From assembly GCF_900182915.1 (NCBI RefSeq), contig NZ_FXUG01000001.1, forward strand, positions 620,001 through 684,000: a stretch of 64,000 bases of DNA. Reading direction: 5' to 3'. Below are positions 44,152-54,546 of the stretch, in pieces. The stretch comes from Neorhodopirellula lusitana. Its GTDB lineage: Bacteria; Planctomycetota; Planctomycetia; Pirellulales; Pirellulaceae. Numbering within the stretch: the stretch's first letter is position 1; each line of letters starts with the position of its first letter. Both the position numbers and the translations under genes were made by a program. The notes under the pieces were generated by a model. That model had not been told where the DNA came from. It did not search any database and saw only the letters and a program-made list of their open reading frames with translations.

Positions 44152-46191
44152 TTAGTGGACGCGTTGGCCAGGCAATGCGCCTTCGTCGACACCCAAGATG
44201 AAGACGTCCGCACCGCCGGGGCCTGCGGCTGCGACCATGCCTTCGCTCATGCCGAAACGCATCTTGCGAGGCTTCAGGTTGGCCACCATGACAACCATCC
44301 GTCCGACCAGTTTTTCCGGTTCGTAGGCCGCCTTGATGCCGGCGAAGACCTGGCGAGTTTCGTCACCACCCAAGCCCAAGGTCAGTTTCAAAAGCTTGTT
44401 GGCTTCCGGCACATGTTCGGCGGTCAGGACGCGGGCAACACGCAGGTCAACCTTCATGAAATCTTCGATCGTGATTTCTTCGGCCAGCGGTTCGGCTTTC
44501 AGCGGTTCCGGGCTGTCGTTGAACGTTGGGGCGTTCGTGGTTGCGGCCTCGGCGGCAGCTTCTTCCTTGCTTTCGTCAATCATCTTTTCGAGGTTTTCGA
44601 TTTGAACTCGGTCCATCATTCGTTTGAATTTTGCCACACCGCGACCGACCAACGGTGATTGGCTTTGATCCCACGACACGATGGGATCTTCTAAAAGTTC
44701 GCCACAGGATTGGGCGAGCGTGGGAAGAACGGGCGCCAGATAGACAGCCAATTGCCGGAACAAGTTCAAGGCAACGGTGCAGACATCGCGAAGTTCGTCC
44801 TGACGCTCGGGATCCTTCTTCATTTCCCAAGGCTTGGCGTGTTCGACAAATGGATTGGCCGCGTCGGCCAGTTCCATGATTAAACGCATCGCCTTGGAGT
44901 ATTCACATTGTTCATACGCATCGGCGATTTCTTGGCCTTTCGCGGCGGCGTTTTGGAACAGCCCACCATCGTCCGGGTAGGTTTCCGAAAGGCCGGTTCC
45001 GTGGGCAAATTTGCCTACGCGGCTGGCCAGGTTGACCACTTTGCCGACCAAGTCCGAGTTCACTTTTTCGGTGTACTCGGCCAGGCCCAGGTCGAGGTCT
45101 TCGACACGTGAGCTGAGCTTGGTCGCGTAGAAATATCGTAGCGTTTCAGGGTTCACATGTTTCAAGAACGTCTCGGCTTTGACCAGCGTGCCGTCACGCT
45201 TGGACATCTTCTTGCCATCGACATTTAAGAAGCCGTGAATGTGAACTTTCGTCGGCAGCGAGTAGCCCGCCGTTTTCAGCATGCCTGGCCAAAACAGGGT
45301 GTGGAAATAAGTGATGTCCTTGCCGATGAAATGGTGAACTTCACAGTCTTCACTCTGCCACCAATCGGATAGTTTCTCGCCATGGCGATCACACCATTGT
45401 TGGGTGCTGGCGATATAGCCGATCGGCGCGTCAAACCAGACGTACCAGTAGTTGCCGGGTGAGTCGGGAATTTCGAAACCGAAATACGGAGCCGGCCGGC
45501 TGATGTCCCAGTCACGGAGTTCGTCGGCCAAAAAGTGGCCTAGCAAGTAGTTAGCGGTTTCGCTTTGCAGGGCACCGGACGTCGATACCCAATCTTTGAG
45601 GAAGCCGTGCATCTTTTCGAGTTCGACGAACAGGTGCAGCGATTCTTTCAGGACCGGTGTGGCACCACTAAGGGTGCTAACGGGATCGATCAGGTCGGTC
45701 GGGTTGTAGGTGTGACCGCACGTGCAGTTATCGCCTGCTTGATCAGGACGATGGCATTTTGGGCAGGTTCCTCGGACGAAACGATCCGCCAGGAAGGTTT
45801 CCGCTTCGGGGTCGAAGAGTTGTTCGACATTGCGTTCGACAATGAGCCCTTTTTCCCGCAGGGAGCTCCAGAATTGCCCGCAAAGCTTTTTATTTTCGTC
45901 GCAGTGCGTGCTGCCGTAGTTGTCGAATTCGATCCCGAAACCGGCGAAATCACGCTGGTGGGAAACGCTGGTTTCGCCAATGAGGTCGAGTTCGCTGCGT
46001 CCTTCCTTCTTGGCCCGAATCATGATCGCGGTGCCGTGAGTGTCGTCGGCACAGATATACAGGCACTGATTGCCCTGTAATTTCTGGAACCTGACCCAGA
46101 TATCGGTTTGGATGTACTCAACCAAGTGCCCAATGTGAATAGGGCCGTTGGCGTAGGGAAGCGCGGCAGTGACGAGTAATCGACGCGACAT
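44152..46191 (-). CDS. metG: methionyl-tRNA synthetase with C-terminal tRNA-binding domain
   Basis: 679 residues from the ATG at 46189-46191, the start that gives the usual [20 protein letters not shown]; a GTG two codons earlier is unlikely. The class I motifs HIGH (20-23) and KMSKR (about 329-333) are present. The zinc knuckle lies in [17 protein letters not shown] (about 143-159). The anticodon-binding helical domain follows. The C-terminal 110 residues ([20 protein letters not shown]) form the EMAP/Trbp111-type tRNA-binding domain used for dimerisation. The enzyme charges tRNA-Met and initiator tRNA. The glycosyltransferase gene follows after 4 bp. Confidence 0.98.
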   Translation of the reverse strand: MSRRLLVTAALPYANGPIHIGHLVEYIQTDIWVRFQKLQGNQCLYICADDTHGTAIMIRAKKEGRSELDLIGETSVSHQRDFAGFGIEFDNYGSTHCDENKKLCGQFWSSLREKGLIVERNVEQLFDPEAETFLADRFVRGTCPKCHRPDQAGDNCTCGHTYNPTDLIDPVSTLSGATPVLKESLHLFVELEKMHGFLKDWVSTSGALQSETANYLLGHFLADELRDWDISRPAPYFGFEIPDSPGNYWYVWFDAPIGYIASTQQWCDRHGEKLSDWWQSEDCEVHHFIGKDITYFHTLFWPGMLKTAGYSLPTKVHIHGFLNVDGKKMSKRDGTLVKAETFLKHVNPETLRYFYATKLSSRVEDLDLGLAEYTEKVNSDLVGKVVNLASRVGKFAHGTGLSETYPDDGGLFQNAAAKGQEIADAYEQCEYSKAMRLIMELADAANPFVEHAKPWEMKKDPERQDELRDVCTVALNLFRQLAVYLAPVLPTLAQSCGELLEDPIVSWDQSQSPLVGRGVAKFKRMMDRVQIENLEKMIDESKEEAAAEAATTNAPTFNDSPEPLKAEPLAEEITIEDFMKVDLRVARVLTAEHVPEANKLLKLTLGLGGDETRQVFAGIKAAYEPEKLVGRMVVMVANLKPRKMRFGMSEGMVAAAGPGGADVFILGVDEGALPGQRVH

Positions 46192-46947
46192 GGGCACCGG
46201 TCAAGTGTGGTGGGGGGGAGATGGATAACACAGATTCTTGCAAAGTCGCGTTCGATCGAACACCACAGGCGTCCGAAAGGGATTTCTGTGGTTTGCGAGA
46301 CCACCAATACGGAGGACAAAACGTGCGTGAAAGTTCACTCGCCTCCCCTCGGTTTGGCGTGTTCGAAGCGGCGAAGTGCATTTGTAAACAAACAGGTCGG
46401 CTGCCCGCAATCGCCAACCCCAACTGCAGGGAAGTGCTGCTTGCACCCAGTGGCGGGGAGGCGTCTGGAGCGTCTCATCGATGGGCGAGACGGTTGTTGG
46501 GTTTGGAACAGATTGTCCGGCTTAGCGAGCGATGGATGACGAGTTTTGTGAGATCAAAAAATTGACAGGACTTACCGCCCAAGCAGACTGATACGAAAGA
46601 GTGTTGTGCGTCGGCGGAGTACTTCTATCTCTGTAAGGGTGGTCAGCATGTAGTTGCCCCCCGAAGAATTTTGGACGGAAAAAACAGGAAGAATTTGAAC
46701 TTTCTAGAGGACCTTTAGAAGGTTGGCAGGTTTATAAGTATTGCCTGAAGCAAACTGAGCCACTGTAGGACTCTTAAGTGCTCTTGACGAGTCTTACGTT
46801 TTTAGCGCGTTGACACCACAGAACGCCACAAGAATGCTTTAGGAAGCGATTGTCGTAGGAGATTTTGTTAGCCAGATGTTTTGGTTTGCTCGGTGACGTC
46901 GTTAGCGATACACAGTGCCTGTATGGCTCCCATTTTAGGAAAACCCT
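46192..46947. other. long intergenic region upstream of a DUF1559 gene
   Basis: About 750 bp between metG (minus) and the DUF1559 gene (plus). The right half (about 46600-46940) is richer in A and T than its surroundings. Short frames in the left half have no domain. I found no tRNA or riboswitch. Ribosome site AGGA lies just before the DUF1559 start. Confidence 0.55.
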
Positions 46948-48147
46948 ATGAAGAAGATGAAGTTACAGTCTGGTTTTACACTGGTTGAATTGTTGGTCGT
47001 TATCGCGATCATCGGAGTTTTGGTGGGGTTGTTGCTACCCGCCGTTCAGGCTGCTCGTGAAGCAGCGCGTCGCATGAGTTGCAGTAACAACTTCAAGCAA
47101 ATTGGTTTGGGAATTCACAATTACCACAGCGCATACAAGCAGATGCCAATGCACAAAACAGGCACTGGAATGGGGAATGGCGGTGGCAACTGGTTTGATG
47201 GTAATGATGCATTTCGCAATGATGGTCAGCTGAGCATGTTGGTTGGCTTGGTCCCCTTCATCGAAGGGCAAGCTTTGTGGGAGCAGATCAGCAACCCAAA
47301 TGCACCTGATAAAGACGGCAACGCTGACGTGATGCCAGCGATGGGGCCAACCCCCGACAATGCTGACTACGGTCCATGGCATACTGAAGTTCCTACTATG
47401 CGTTGCCCTAGCGACCCTGGTGTTGGGCTTCCTGCATTCGGTCGTACCAACTACGCCGCTTGCTTGGGCGATAGTCCATTCCGCGGTTCAGCAGGCGATC
47501 GTAACGTGTTGTTGGTCGCTACGTCGACGCTTGCACAAGAAGCTCGTGCCTCTTGTCGTGGTGCGTTTGTTCCACATAAGAAGGCTGCGTTCCGAGACAT
47601 CCTTGATGGTCTTTCCAACACAATCGTGATGGGCGAAGTTACGACTGATTTAGGAGATCGGGACGCGCGGACTGATCCTAATCCAGTTTTGGTACTTACT
47701 GCTGCTGCTCCGAGCAATTGCGGTACTACCGCTCAATTGGATCCAACTCGACCTCAGTTTTGGGTCGGTACTACTGGTTCCGGATCGGCAGAGCGTCGTG
47801 GATTCCGTTGGGCGGATGGTAATCCTGTCTTCACAGCGATGAACACCATGTCCCCGCCAAACAATCCAGTTTGTCAGTTTGTTTCTGGTGGTGAAGATGG
47901 GGAAACGCCTGTTTACAGCAGTGGTGTATTGCCACCCGGTAGTCGTCACCAAGGTGGAGTTCACGTTCTGATGGGCGATGGTGCGGTGAAGTTTATTACT
48001 GACTCGATCGAAGCAGGTACTCAAACACAGGTTCCTGTCGTCAGTGGTGGTACTTTGCTGGCCGCTCCGGGACAGAAGAGCCCATACGGTCTTTGGGGTT
48101 CGCTTGGAACTCGTGCTTCCCGCGAAGTGATTCAAGAAGAATTCTAA
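46948..48147 (+). CDS. DUF1559 prepilin-like protein
   Basis: 399 residues. The ATG at 46948 follows TAGGAAAACCCT. The N-terminus SGFTLVELLVVIAIIGVLV is a type IV prepilin signal with Glu at +5, followed by GLLLPAVQAAREAARRMSCS, the invariant start of DUF1559. The C-terminal signature is RHQGGVHVLMGDGAVKFI (about 332-349). It is closer to the family norm than the copy at 27315-28535, which has a diverged motif. A pilus-like or pseudopilin role is expected. A strong hairpin terminator follows. Confidence 0.96.
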   Translation: MKKMKLQSGFTLVELLVVIAIIGVLVGLLLPAVQAAREAARRMSCSNNFKQIGLGIHNYHSAYKQMPMHKTGTGMGNGGGNWFDGNDAFRNDGQLSMLVGLVPFIEGQALWEQISNPNAPDKDGNADVMPAMGPTPDNADYGPWHTEVPTMRCPSDPGVGLPAFGRTNYAACLGDSPFRGSAGDRNVLLVATSTLAQEARASCRGAFVPHKKAAFRDILDGLSNTIVMGEVTTDLGDRDARTDPNPVLVLTAAAPSNCGTTAQLDPTRPQFWVGTTGSGSAERRGFRWADGNPVFTAMNTMSPPNNPVCQFVSGGEDGETPVYSSGVLPPGSRHQGGVHVLMGDGAVKFITDSIEAGTQTQVPVVSGGTLLAAPGQKSPYGLWGSLGTRASREVIQEEF

Positions 48148-48173
48148 GCGAAGCTTAGTTCTCTGTTGAAACC

Positions 48174-48209
48174 AAAAGGTCGCTCTCCGTGTGGGGGCGG
48201 CCTTTTTTT
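48174..48209 (+). terminator. rho-independent terminator after the DUF1559 gene
   Basis: The stem aaaggtcgc (48175-48183) pairs with gcggccttt (48197-48205), with one G-U pair, around a 13-base loop, and runs into seven T in all. Confidence 0.85.
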
Positions 48210-48344
48210 GTTGCATGTGAGGGCGTATGGGGTGGCCGTGTTGGATTACGAAGGGCACCGGCGTTCTGAATTCGTGTGCAGGAGCACGATTGCACCTGAG
48301 ATGATATCATCCCCGGCTTTCACCTTTTTCATGCAGGTTGGGCG

Positions 48345-49445
48345 ATGGGGAAACTGTTCAAGCGTCGGCAGAAAGTGGGCACCGCGCCGGGCACGATGCC
48401 GCCTGTGAAGCAGGGTACCAAGGCGAGTTTTGAAATTCGCGTGATTCGTTATTCTCGCAATACCCACTCTGATCGAACGCTGACCACCCGCAGCGAAGTC
48501 GAGGTTGAACTTAAACGGATTGCCAGCGGGCAGCACAGTTCGCGGACCGAGGTGACGTGGATTGATGTAGCCACGGGCAATCATTCGTCGACGCTACGGA
48601 TGTTGGCGAATGTGTTTGGTTTGCACCCGCTTGCGGTGGAGGATGTTGACAGCGAACACCAGCATGTGAAGTGTGAGAAGTACGACGACACGTTGTTCTT
48701 CATGACGCGAATGGCGATGGGTTCCAGTCGTTTCGATACCGAACAAGTCAGCATCTTTCTTCAAAAGAATGTTGTCATCACGATTCAAGAGCATCCGGGT
48801 GACTGCTTGGATTCAGTACGCACGCGTATTGATCAGGCTAGAGGGCGGATTCGGACGCGTCGTGCTGACTACCTTTTCTATTCAATCATCGATCGAATCG
48901 TGGATGAGTTCTTCCCTGTGATGGAGAGGTACGATGTGATGCTGGGTGAGCTATCGAGCATGCTCGAAACGGGATCGCATCGGGAGTTGCCGCTGCGATT
49001 GCATCACATTCGAGATGACTTATTGCAGGTTCGGAAGATCAGTACCCAGTATCGTTTGGCTTTGAAACGGTTGTTGATCGATGGCAGTGATGTGCTGGAC
49101 GAGGATACCCAGTATTTTGTTCGCGATTGCCAGGACCACGTGAATCATCTGTTGGATGCTTCGGACTTGGGCCGTGAGTATTGTGGTGAGTTGCGTGAGT
49201 TGCACTTTGCGTTGTTGGGGCAAAAGAACAATGACATCTCGAAGGTGCTGACGCTGATTGCGACGGTGTTCATTCCGATGAGCTTCATCGCAGGTGTCTA
49301 TGGGATGAATTTTGATAGCGAGGAGTCGTCGCTGAATATGCCTGAGTTGCATTGGGCGTTTGGCTATCCGTTTGCTTTGGCGTTGATGGCGATGACGGGC
49401 GGCGGATTGCTGTTTTACCTGCATCGTCGAGGCTGGCTGCATTAG
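48345..49445 (+). CDS. corA: CorA-type magnesium/cobalt transporter
   Basis: 366 residues from the ATG at 48345. The large N-terminal cytosolic domain is acidic and helical (HPLAVEDVDSEHQH, FLQKNVVITIQEHPGD), ending with the long pore helix. The C-terminal two membrane segments follow: VLTLIATVFIPMSFIAGVYG (about 302-321) then the signature YGMNF (320-324), then the second helix (ALALMAMTGGGLLFYL). The GMN motif is the selectivity filter of CorA channels. The protein should form a pentameric Mg2+ channel. It is probably monocistronic; the Hsp70-like gene follows after 98 bp. Confidence 0.96.
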   Translation: MGKLFKRRQKVGTAPGTMPPVKQGTKASFEIRVIRYSRNTHSDRTLTTRSEVEVELKRIASGQHSSRTEVTWIDVATGNHSSTLRMLANVFGLHPLAVEDVDSEHQHVKCEKYDDTLFFMTRMAMGSSRFDTEQVSIFLQKNVVITIQEHPGDCLDSVRTRIDQARGRIRTRRADYLFYSIIDRIVDEFFPVMERYDVMLGELSSMLETGSHRELPLRLHHIRDDLLQVRKISTQYRLALKRLLIDGSDVLDEDTQYFVRDCQDHVNHLLDASDLGREYCGELRELHFALLGQKNNDISKVLTLIATVFIPMSFIAGVYGMNFDSEESSLNMPELHWAFGYPFALALMAMTGGGLLFYLHRRGWLH

Positions 49446-49543
49446 TCGCGAGGGGTTCAGAAAGCTTTTGCACTGCCGTACGCCGGAGCCGATTGGATTA
49501 GAATCGGGCCTGGCGTTGACTTCATACCTATCTGATTTACACC

Positions 49544-52500
49544 ATGGCAGACCAAGAGACATTCACGGATGAATCCGCGTCGGAGTCTTCTGAGCTCGAT
49601 CGATATTGCATTGGCATCGATTTGGGGACAACGAATTGTGTGCTGGCGTTCGTGCGTCCGGCCGAAGGTGCGGCCATGGCGGGGCAAGAGTCTGGATTGG
49701 CGGATCGAGCCCCCTCGGCAGGGAACTCTCAGTCAACGGAGCAGGCTGGTTCGGCGAAACGCAGCGTGGAGGTCTTCGCGGTGCCGCAGTGGGTCGACCT
49801 GGGGATGGTGGAGTCACGCAGCACTTTGCCATCGTTTTTATATTCGCTGACTTCGGCTGAAGCGGGGCAGCAGCTTAATCCCGAGGTGCCTGATCCCGAT
49901 GTGCCACCGTTCTTGCGGGACGCGGAAGGCTATTGTGTTGGCGAATGGGCCAGGGTTGCTGGCAGTGCTCATCCGGGGCGGTTGATCTCGTCGGCGAAGA
50001 GCTGGTTTTCGCACGAAGGGGTGGACCGTACCGCCGATCTGCTGCCCTGGCATGGAGAGCCGGACGTGCCCCAGCGGTCGCCTCAAGCTGCGTCGGCGGC
50101 CTACCTTTCGCACTTGCGGCGTGCTTGGGACGAAGCGCATCCAGACTATCCGATGGCTGATCAAGATGTCGTCATCACGCTGCCGGCGTCGTTCGACGAA
50201 GTGGCGCGTGAGTTAACTGTGGCAGCTGCGGCGGAGGCTGGATTGCCACGGATTCAATTGATCGAAGAGCCCCAAGCGGCTTTTTATGCCTGGCTCGATC
50301 GGCATGCTGCGGACTGGATGAGTCAGGTGAAAGTAGGACAGACCATTTTGGTTTGTGACATTGGTGGAGGCACTACCGACCTCACGCTCATCCGTGTTCG
50401 GGAGGCGGCTGGACCGTCAACATCGGAAGTGGGAACTGGACCGTTTGGCAATCAGGTGTCTTCGCGAGTTGGGGATGTTGAAGGAAGAGATGCTGCTGGT
50501 CACAAGAGTGAGCTAGAAGCTGAGATCGCACCGCAGGTCCCCACGATGCACTTTCATCGTGTGGCCGTTGGGAAGCACTTGATTTTAGGTGGGGACAATT
50601 TGGATTTGGCGGTTGCGAAAGCGGCTGAGGCAAGACTCGACAGTTCGTTACCGGCTCGTCAGTGGCAGCGATTGGTGGCGGTGGCGCGTGATGCGAAAGA
50701 GACCATGCTTTCGGCGGAACGTCCCGAAGCGACGACGCTGCATGTGGCGGGCGATGGGGCGTCGTTGATCGGCGGTTCGCTGGCGATTGAGTTGACACGA
50801 GAGGAAATTGACGCGGTGCTTTTGGATGGCTTCTTTCCCGATGTTCCATTGGATGCGGACGTCATCGAAGAGCAAAGTGGATTCCAAGAGTTGGGGCTGC
50901 CGTACGCATCCGACCCAGCGATCACAAAGCACCTTGCTCGCTTCTTGCAGGACCATCGTCGGACTGGACTCGACGATGAGGGAATCGATTCCGATCGCGT
51001 CGATTTGGTGCTGTTCAACGGCGGCGTGCTTCGCTCTGCGGCGGTGCAGGATCGCATTTTGGGATGTTTGCAAGACTGGTTTCAGCGTGAAGACGAGGGC
51101 GATTGGAAACCCCAGTTCTTGCACTCGCCAAGGTTGGATTTGGCTGTGGCGCAAGGGGCAGCGTACTACGCTTTGGTGCGACGCGGTGAAGGGGTGCGGA
51201 TCTCGGCGAACTTGGCGAGGTCTTATTTCATGCAGATCAGCCAGTCGCCACCCAAGGCGGTTTGCGTTATCCCGGCCGATGCGCAGCCAGGGCAAGGTTA
51301 CCGAATTGATTCGTTGCCCATGCAGTTGCGTGTTGGGGTGCCGGTCAGTTTTCCGTTGTGGGTCAGTAGTACCCGCTTGGCGGATCGGCCAGGCGATGTT
51401 GTCGATATCGATGAGTCGCAGATGACCGCACTGCCACCCATTCAAACTGCACTGCGAGATCGTAAACGCCGTGATCAGGTTTCGATGGAAGTCGTCATTG
51501 AAACTCAGTTAACCGAGATCGGCACGATTGGTTTGTACTGTGTGGCAGCCGAGTCGCTTAAACCGGAGGGCGTGGCCGGTGGGAAACGCTGGAAGCTGGA
51601 GTTTGATATTCGGGCGACTCTGGAAACGGACCGGGCCAATCATGGCGGCGCGGGCGAAGCTTCGGGGATTGTCGACGAAGAGGCTGTGCAGGCGTGTCGA
51701 GATGAAATCGACGCGGTGTTTGTTGGGGGGAAGGGGAAGCCGTCTAGGTTGGTGAAGCAATTGCAGGCGACGCTGGAGTCGAAAAAGGACCAATGGCCCC
51801 CGGTCTTGTTACGCCAAATTTGGGAGTCGCTCATGCGGGTAGAACCGGGGCGGCGTCAGTCCGCTGCACATGAGGCTCGCTGGTTGAATTTGTTAGGCTA
51901 CGCGTTGCGGCCGGGTTATGGGGTCGCCGTAGACGACTGGCGAACCAGTCAAACGTGGCGTCTTTTGCAGGGGAAAGTGGCCCACAATGATCCGCAGACC
52001 CGATCAGAAACACTGGTTTTGTGGCGTCGTATTTCCGGTGGTCTGACCGCAGGGCAACAGTCGCAATTGGCAAGCAATTTACGCAAGAATGTGCTTGCTG
52101 CTGGGCTGCGTCCCGAGTCAGCGGAGTTGTCGGAAGCCTGGCGATTGGTCGGGTCGCTGGAACAGCTTTCGGTTCCCGAAAAGACTCAGATTTTGGATCT
52201 GGCTTTTGAGCAGTTGGGTCGGAAAAAGGCGGCTCCGCTGCATCCGGTGATCTTTTGGGCGATTGGGCGCATCGCGACACGCGTGCCCACGTATGGTCCG
52301 ATCAATCTCGCCATTGGAGCACCCGATGCGTCACGTATCATTCGCCTTGTGATCGCTTTGCCGATGATGCAGAATGTTTCGGGCGAACGAATGGCCGACG
52401 CGGTGCGAGTAGCGTCGGCGCTCGCTTTGACTCAAGTCGCTCGTCGATGCGGGGACCGGTTCCGTGATATCGGGGATGATGATCGCGATCGAGTGATTCG

Positions 52501-52630
52501 GCAATTGCGATTGCTCGACGCGCCAGAGCACTGGCTCAGCTTGGTCGACCAAGGGGGCCAGTTCGATAACGAAGAGCAGGCGGCGATCTTTGGCGATACG
52601 CTGCCCCTTGGAATCGAGTTGTCGAGGTAA
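49544..52630 (+). CDS. large Hsp70-family chaperone-like protein
   Basis: 1028 residues from the ATG at 49544, far longer than DnaK (about 640). The N-terminal ATPase has phosphate-1 loop CIGIDLGTTNCVLAF (about 22-36), phosphate-2 loop VCDIGGGTTDLTLI (about 269-282) and the adenosine region LVLFNGGVLRS (about 488-498). The insertion between the first two motifs carries an unusual Ser/Gly-rich stretch. Past about 630 it is helical, without a DnaK-type substrate-binding domain (VQACRDEIDAVFVGGKGKPS onwards), and repeats of hydrophobic helices suggest an Armadillo- or HEAT-like solenoid. It is probably a dedicated chaperone of unknown client. No DnaJ or GrpE gene is adjacent. Confidence 0.9.
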   Translation: MADQETFTDESASESSELDRYCIGIDLGTTNCVLAFVRPAEGAAMAGQESGLADRAPSAGNSQSTEQAGSAKRSVEVFAVPQWVDLGMVESRSTLPSFLYSLTSAEAGQQLNPEVPDPDVPPFLRDAEGYCVGEWARVAGSAHPGRLISSAKSWFSHEGVDRTADLLPWHGEPDVPQRSPQAASAAYLSHLRRAWDEAHPDYPMADQDVVITLPASFDEVARELTVAAAAEAGLPRIQLIEEPQAAFYAWLDRHAADWMSQVKVGQTILVCDIGGGTTDLTLIRVREAAGPSTSEVGTGPFGNQVSSRVGDVEGRDAAGHKSELEAEIAPQVPTMHFHRVAVGKHLILGGDNLDLAVAKAAEARLDSSLPARQWQRLVAVARDAKETMLSAERPEATTLHVAGDGASLIGGSLAIELTREEIDAVLLDGFFPDVPLDADVIEEQSGFQELGLPYASDPAITKHLARFLQDHRRTGLDDEGIDSDRVDLVLFNGGVLRSAAVQDRILGCLQDWFQREDEGDWKPQFLHSPRLDLAVAQGAAYYALVRRGEGVRISANLARSYFMQISQSPPKAVCVIPADAQPGQGYRIDSLPMQLRVGVPVSFPLWVSSTRLADRPGDVVDIDESQMTALPPIQTALRDRKRRDQVSMEVVIETQLTEIGTIGLYCVAAESLKPEGVAGGKRWKLEFDIRATLETDRANHGGAGEASGIVDEEAVQACRDEIDAVFVGGKGKPSRLVKQLQATLESKKDQWPPVLLRQIWESLMRVEPGRRQSAAHEARWLNLLGYALRPGYGVAVDDWRTSQTWRLLQGKVAHNDPQTRSETLVLWRRISGGLTAGQQSQLASNLRKNVLAAGLRPESAELSEAWRLVGSLEQLSVPEKTQILDLAFEQLGRKKAAPLHPVIFWAIGRIATRVPTYGPINLAIGAPDASRIIRLVIALPMMQNVSGERMADAVRVASALALTQVARRCGDRFRDIGDDDRDRVIRQLRLLDAPEHWLSLVDQGGQFDNEEQAAIFGDTLPLGIELSR

Positions 52631-52705
52631 GGCCGGCGGGTTTCCAAACTTGGGCTGGGTGCCTGCTACCTTCGATGCCGGGCAACCGCTACGATTTCCC
52701 GCATC

Positions 52706-53953
52706 ATGACTAAGCCATCTAGCAATACCGACACCACTGTCCTGTTTCGATTTACTGGGGAAGACCGCCCTGGGTTAACAGCATCGTTGAGCGAGCATTT
52801 TGCGAAGTTTGATTGTGAAGTTATCGATGTGAATCAAGCGGTGATTCACCGGTCGCTGCTGTTGGGGTTGATGGTTCGGATCCCCGCGGATAGCGACCCG
52901 GAAACCGTCATTCACAAGATGCGGCGACGGGCGGAAAAGCTGGATTTGAAATGCAAGAGCGTGTCGATTGAACACGCGGATTATGACCGCTGGGTCCGTC
53001 GGCAAGGAAAGTCACGGTATATCCTGACGTTAATCTCTCGTGCGGTGACGGCGCAGCAGTTCGCGGCAGTGAGTCGACTGATCGCTGATCAGGGGCTTAA
53101 TATTGACGTGATCACCCGTATCTCGGGCCGGCCTTCGCGTGAAAACGATGGTACGCCGCGACGCGCTTGTGTGGAGTTTTCGCTTCGCGGGGATCCTGCT
53201 GATGCCGACGCGTTGAAGGCAAGCTTGTTGGATTTGTCCAGCCGTTTGGATCTGGACTTGGCGTTCCAGCGAGATGACGCTTTCCGCCGGAATCGGCGAG
53301 TCGTAGCGCTGGATATGGATTCCACCTTATTGCAAGCGGAAGTCATTGACGAGCTTGCCGTTGAGGCTGGTGTGGGCGACAAGGTGAAGGCGATTACGGA
53401 AGCAGCGATGCGAGGCGAGATCGATTTCGACGAGTCGTTGCGGTTGCGTGTTGCTTCGCTGGAAGGTCTTTCGGCCGATGTGCTGCCTAGGATTGCGGCT
53501 CGGCTTGAGTTGACTGAAGGCGCCGAGCGACTGTTGCTGAACTTGAAGCGGTTTGGTTATCGAACTGCGATCCTGTCCGGTGGTTTCACCTATTTTGGTG
53601 AGTTTCTGCAGAAGCGTTTACAGGTTGATCATGTCTACGCCAATGAGCTCGAGATCATCGATGGCAAGTTGACTGGTCGAGTATTGGGCGAAATTGTCAA
53701 CGCTGAACGAAAGGCATCCTTGCTTGAGCAGCTTGCTGAACAAGAAGGGATTGATTGCGAGCAAACGATTGCTGTCGGCGATGGTGCGAACGATCTGCCC
53801 ATGTTGTCACGGGCTGGATTGGGGATCGCTTTCCATGCGAAGCCGATCGTACGTCAGTCAGCCAAGCATCAAGTGTCGACGCTCGGTTTGGACGCCGTTT
53901 TGTATTTGCTCGGTGTGCGAGACCGCGACTTGGTCGAGCCCGAAGAGGCCTGA
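52706..53953 (+). CDS. serB: phosphoserine phosphatase with two ACT domains
   Basis: 415 residues from the ATG at 52706. Two ACT domains lie at about 10-90 (LFRFTGEDRPGLTASLSEHF) and 100-185 (ILTLISRAVTAQQFAAVSRL). The HAD phosphatase domain has motif I ALDMDSTLLQAE (about 199-210, nucleophile Asp), motif II SGGF (about 295-298) and motif III GDGANDLPML (about 362-371). ACT domains usually bind serine and give feedback control. This is the last step of serine synthesis. The end converges on the truncated haemoglobin gene. Confidence 0.97.
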   Translation: MTKPSSNTDTTVLFRFTGEDRPGLTASLSEHFAKFDCEVIDVNQAVIHRSLLLGLMVRIPADSDPETVIHKMRRRAEKLDLKCKSVSIEHADYDRWVRRQGKSRYILTLISRAVTAQQFAAVSRLIADQGLNIDVITRISGRPSRENDGTPRRACVEFSLRGDPADADALKASLLDLSSRLDLDLAFQRDDAFRRNRRVVALDMDSTLLQAEVIDELAVEAGVGDKVKAITEAAMRGEIDFDESLRLRVASLEGLSADVLPRIAARLELTEGAERLLLNLKRFGYRTAILSGGFTYFGEFLQKRLQVDHVYANELEIIDGKLTGRVLGEIVNAERKASLLEQLAEQEGIDCEQTIAVGDGANDLPMLSRAGLGIAFHAKPIVRQSAKHQVSTLGLDAVLYLLGVRDRDLVEPEEA

Positions 53954-53978
53954 TGCAGCGTTGCACGGTGGTTCGGGC

Positions 53979-54057
53979 GTAAACGGAGTCGCCGAACTTC
54001 GGGGGCGACGAATCAGCCCGAGAAATGCCTGGATTCTCACGAGTCCAGTTGCGGCGG
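53979..54057. repeat. inverted repeat between convergent genes
   Basis: Left arm 53979-54003 (contains gagtcgccgaacttcggg), right arm 54027-54057 (contains tggattctcacgagtccag). They are degenerate inverted copies around the same core as the elements at 23047 and 32521. The element sits between serB and the haemoglobin gene, which converge. Confidence 0.55.
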
Positions 54058-54094
54058 TTTGCTTCCGTTTTCACTGCCGTGAACTGCCGGAAGT

Positions 54095-54484
54095 TTAGCC
54101 GTCGACGTTGGTCGATCCGGTAATTTTGTCGCTGTACATTGCCAGTCGTCCAAGCACCGTATCGATTGCCAGCGGAGTCACGTTGTTCGAATGCAACGCT
54201 TCGGAAAGGTGCGATACGAACTGGGTGAAGTGCTGGCGGGTGATGCCGCGACCAGCATGAACGCGAGTCAGGTCCGCTCCGGTGTACTGGATATCACCCG
54301 AAGTGATCGAAGCGAAAAATTCTGTCTGCATTCGCACGAGCTTGTCCATCTCGACACCCGCAAAGAAATGCGAGAGTTCGGGATCCGACAAGACACGCAC
54401 GTACATTTCGTCGATGACCCGGCGAAGCCCATCGGGGCCGCCGAGTTGATCGAGTAGGTCAGGTTCCATTTCGGATGCAGTCAT
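54095..54484 (-). CDS. group 1 truncated haemoglobin
   Basis: 129 residues. The ATG at 54482-54484 follows AAAGGA. The fold matches the group 1 truncated haemoglobin pattern: DQLGGPDGLRRVIDEMY (about 12-28) at the start, FFAGVEMDKLVRMQTEFF (about 40-57), then the proximal histidine region of DLTRVHAGRGITRQHFTQF (about 72-90), where His75 or nearby is the likely iron ligand. It should bind oxygen or nitric oxide through heme. The next gene upstream encodes a sugar isomerase-like protein 62 bp away; they may be co-transcribed. Confidence 0.9.
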   Translation of the reverse strand: MTASEMEPDLLDQLGGPDGLRRVIDEMYVRVLSDPELSHFFAGVEMDKLVRMQTEFFASITSGDIQYTGADLTRVHAGRGITRQHFTQFVSHLSEALHSNNVTPLAIDTVLGRLAMYSDKITGSTNVDG

Positions 54485-54546
54485 GACCTGGTTTCCTTTC
54501 AGGAGGAGATCCCTGTCAGATCAACTGGGTTGACCTGGCATGGGGC

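Noticed and set aside
46207-46565. Frames of about 110 codons between metG and the DUF1559 gene
   Set aside because: They overlap each other in different frames, without ribosome site or domain.
46715-46745. Possible sigma-54 promoter upstream of the second DUF1559 gene
   Set aside because: A TGGCAGG and a TTGC are present, but the GG to GC spacing is 12 or 17 bases instead of 10.
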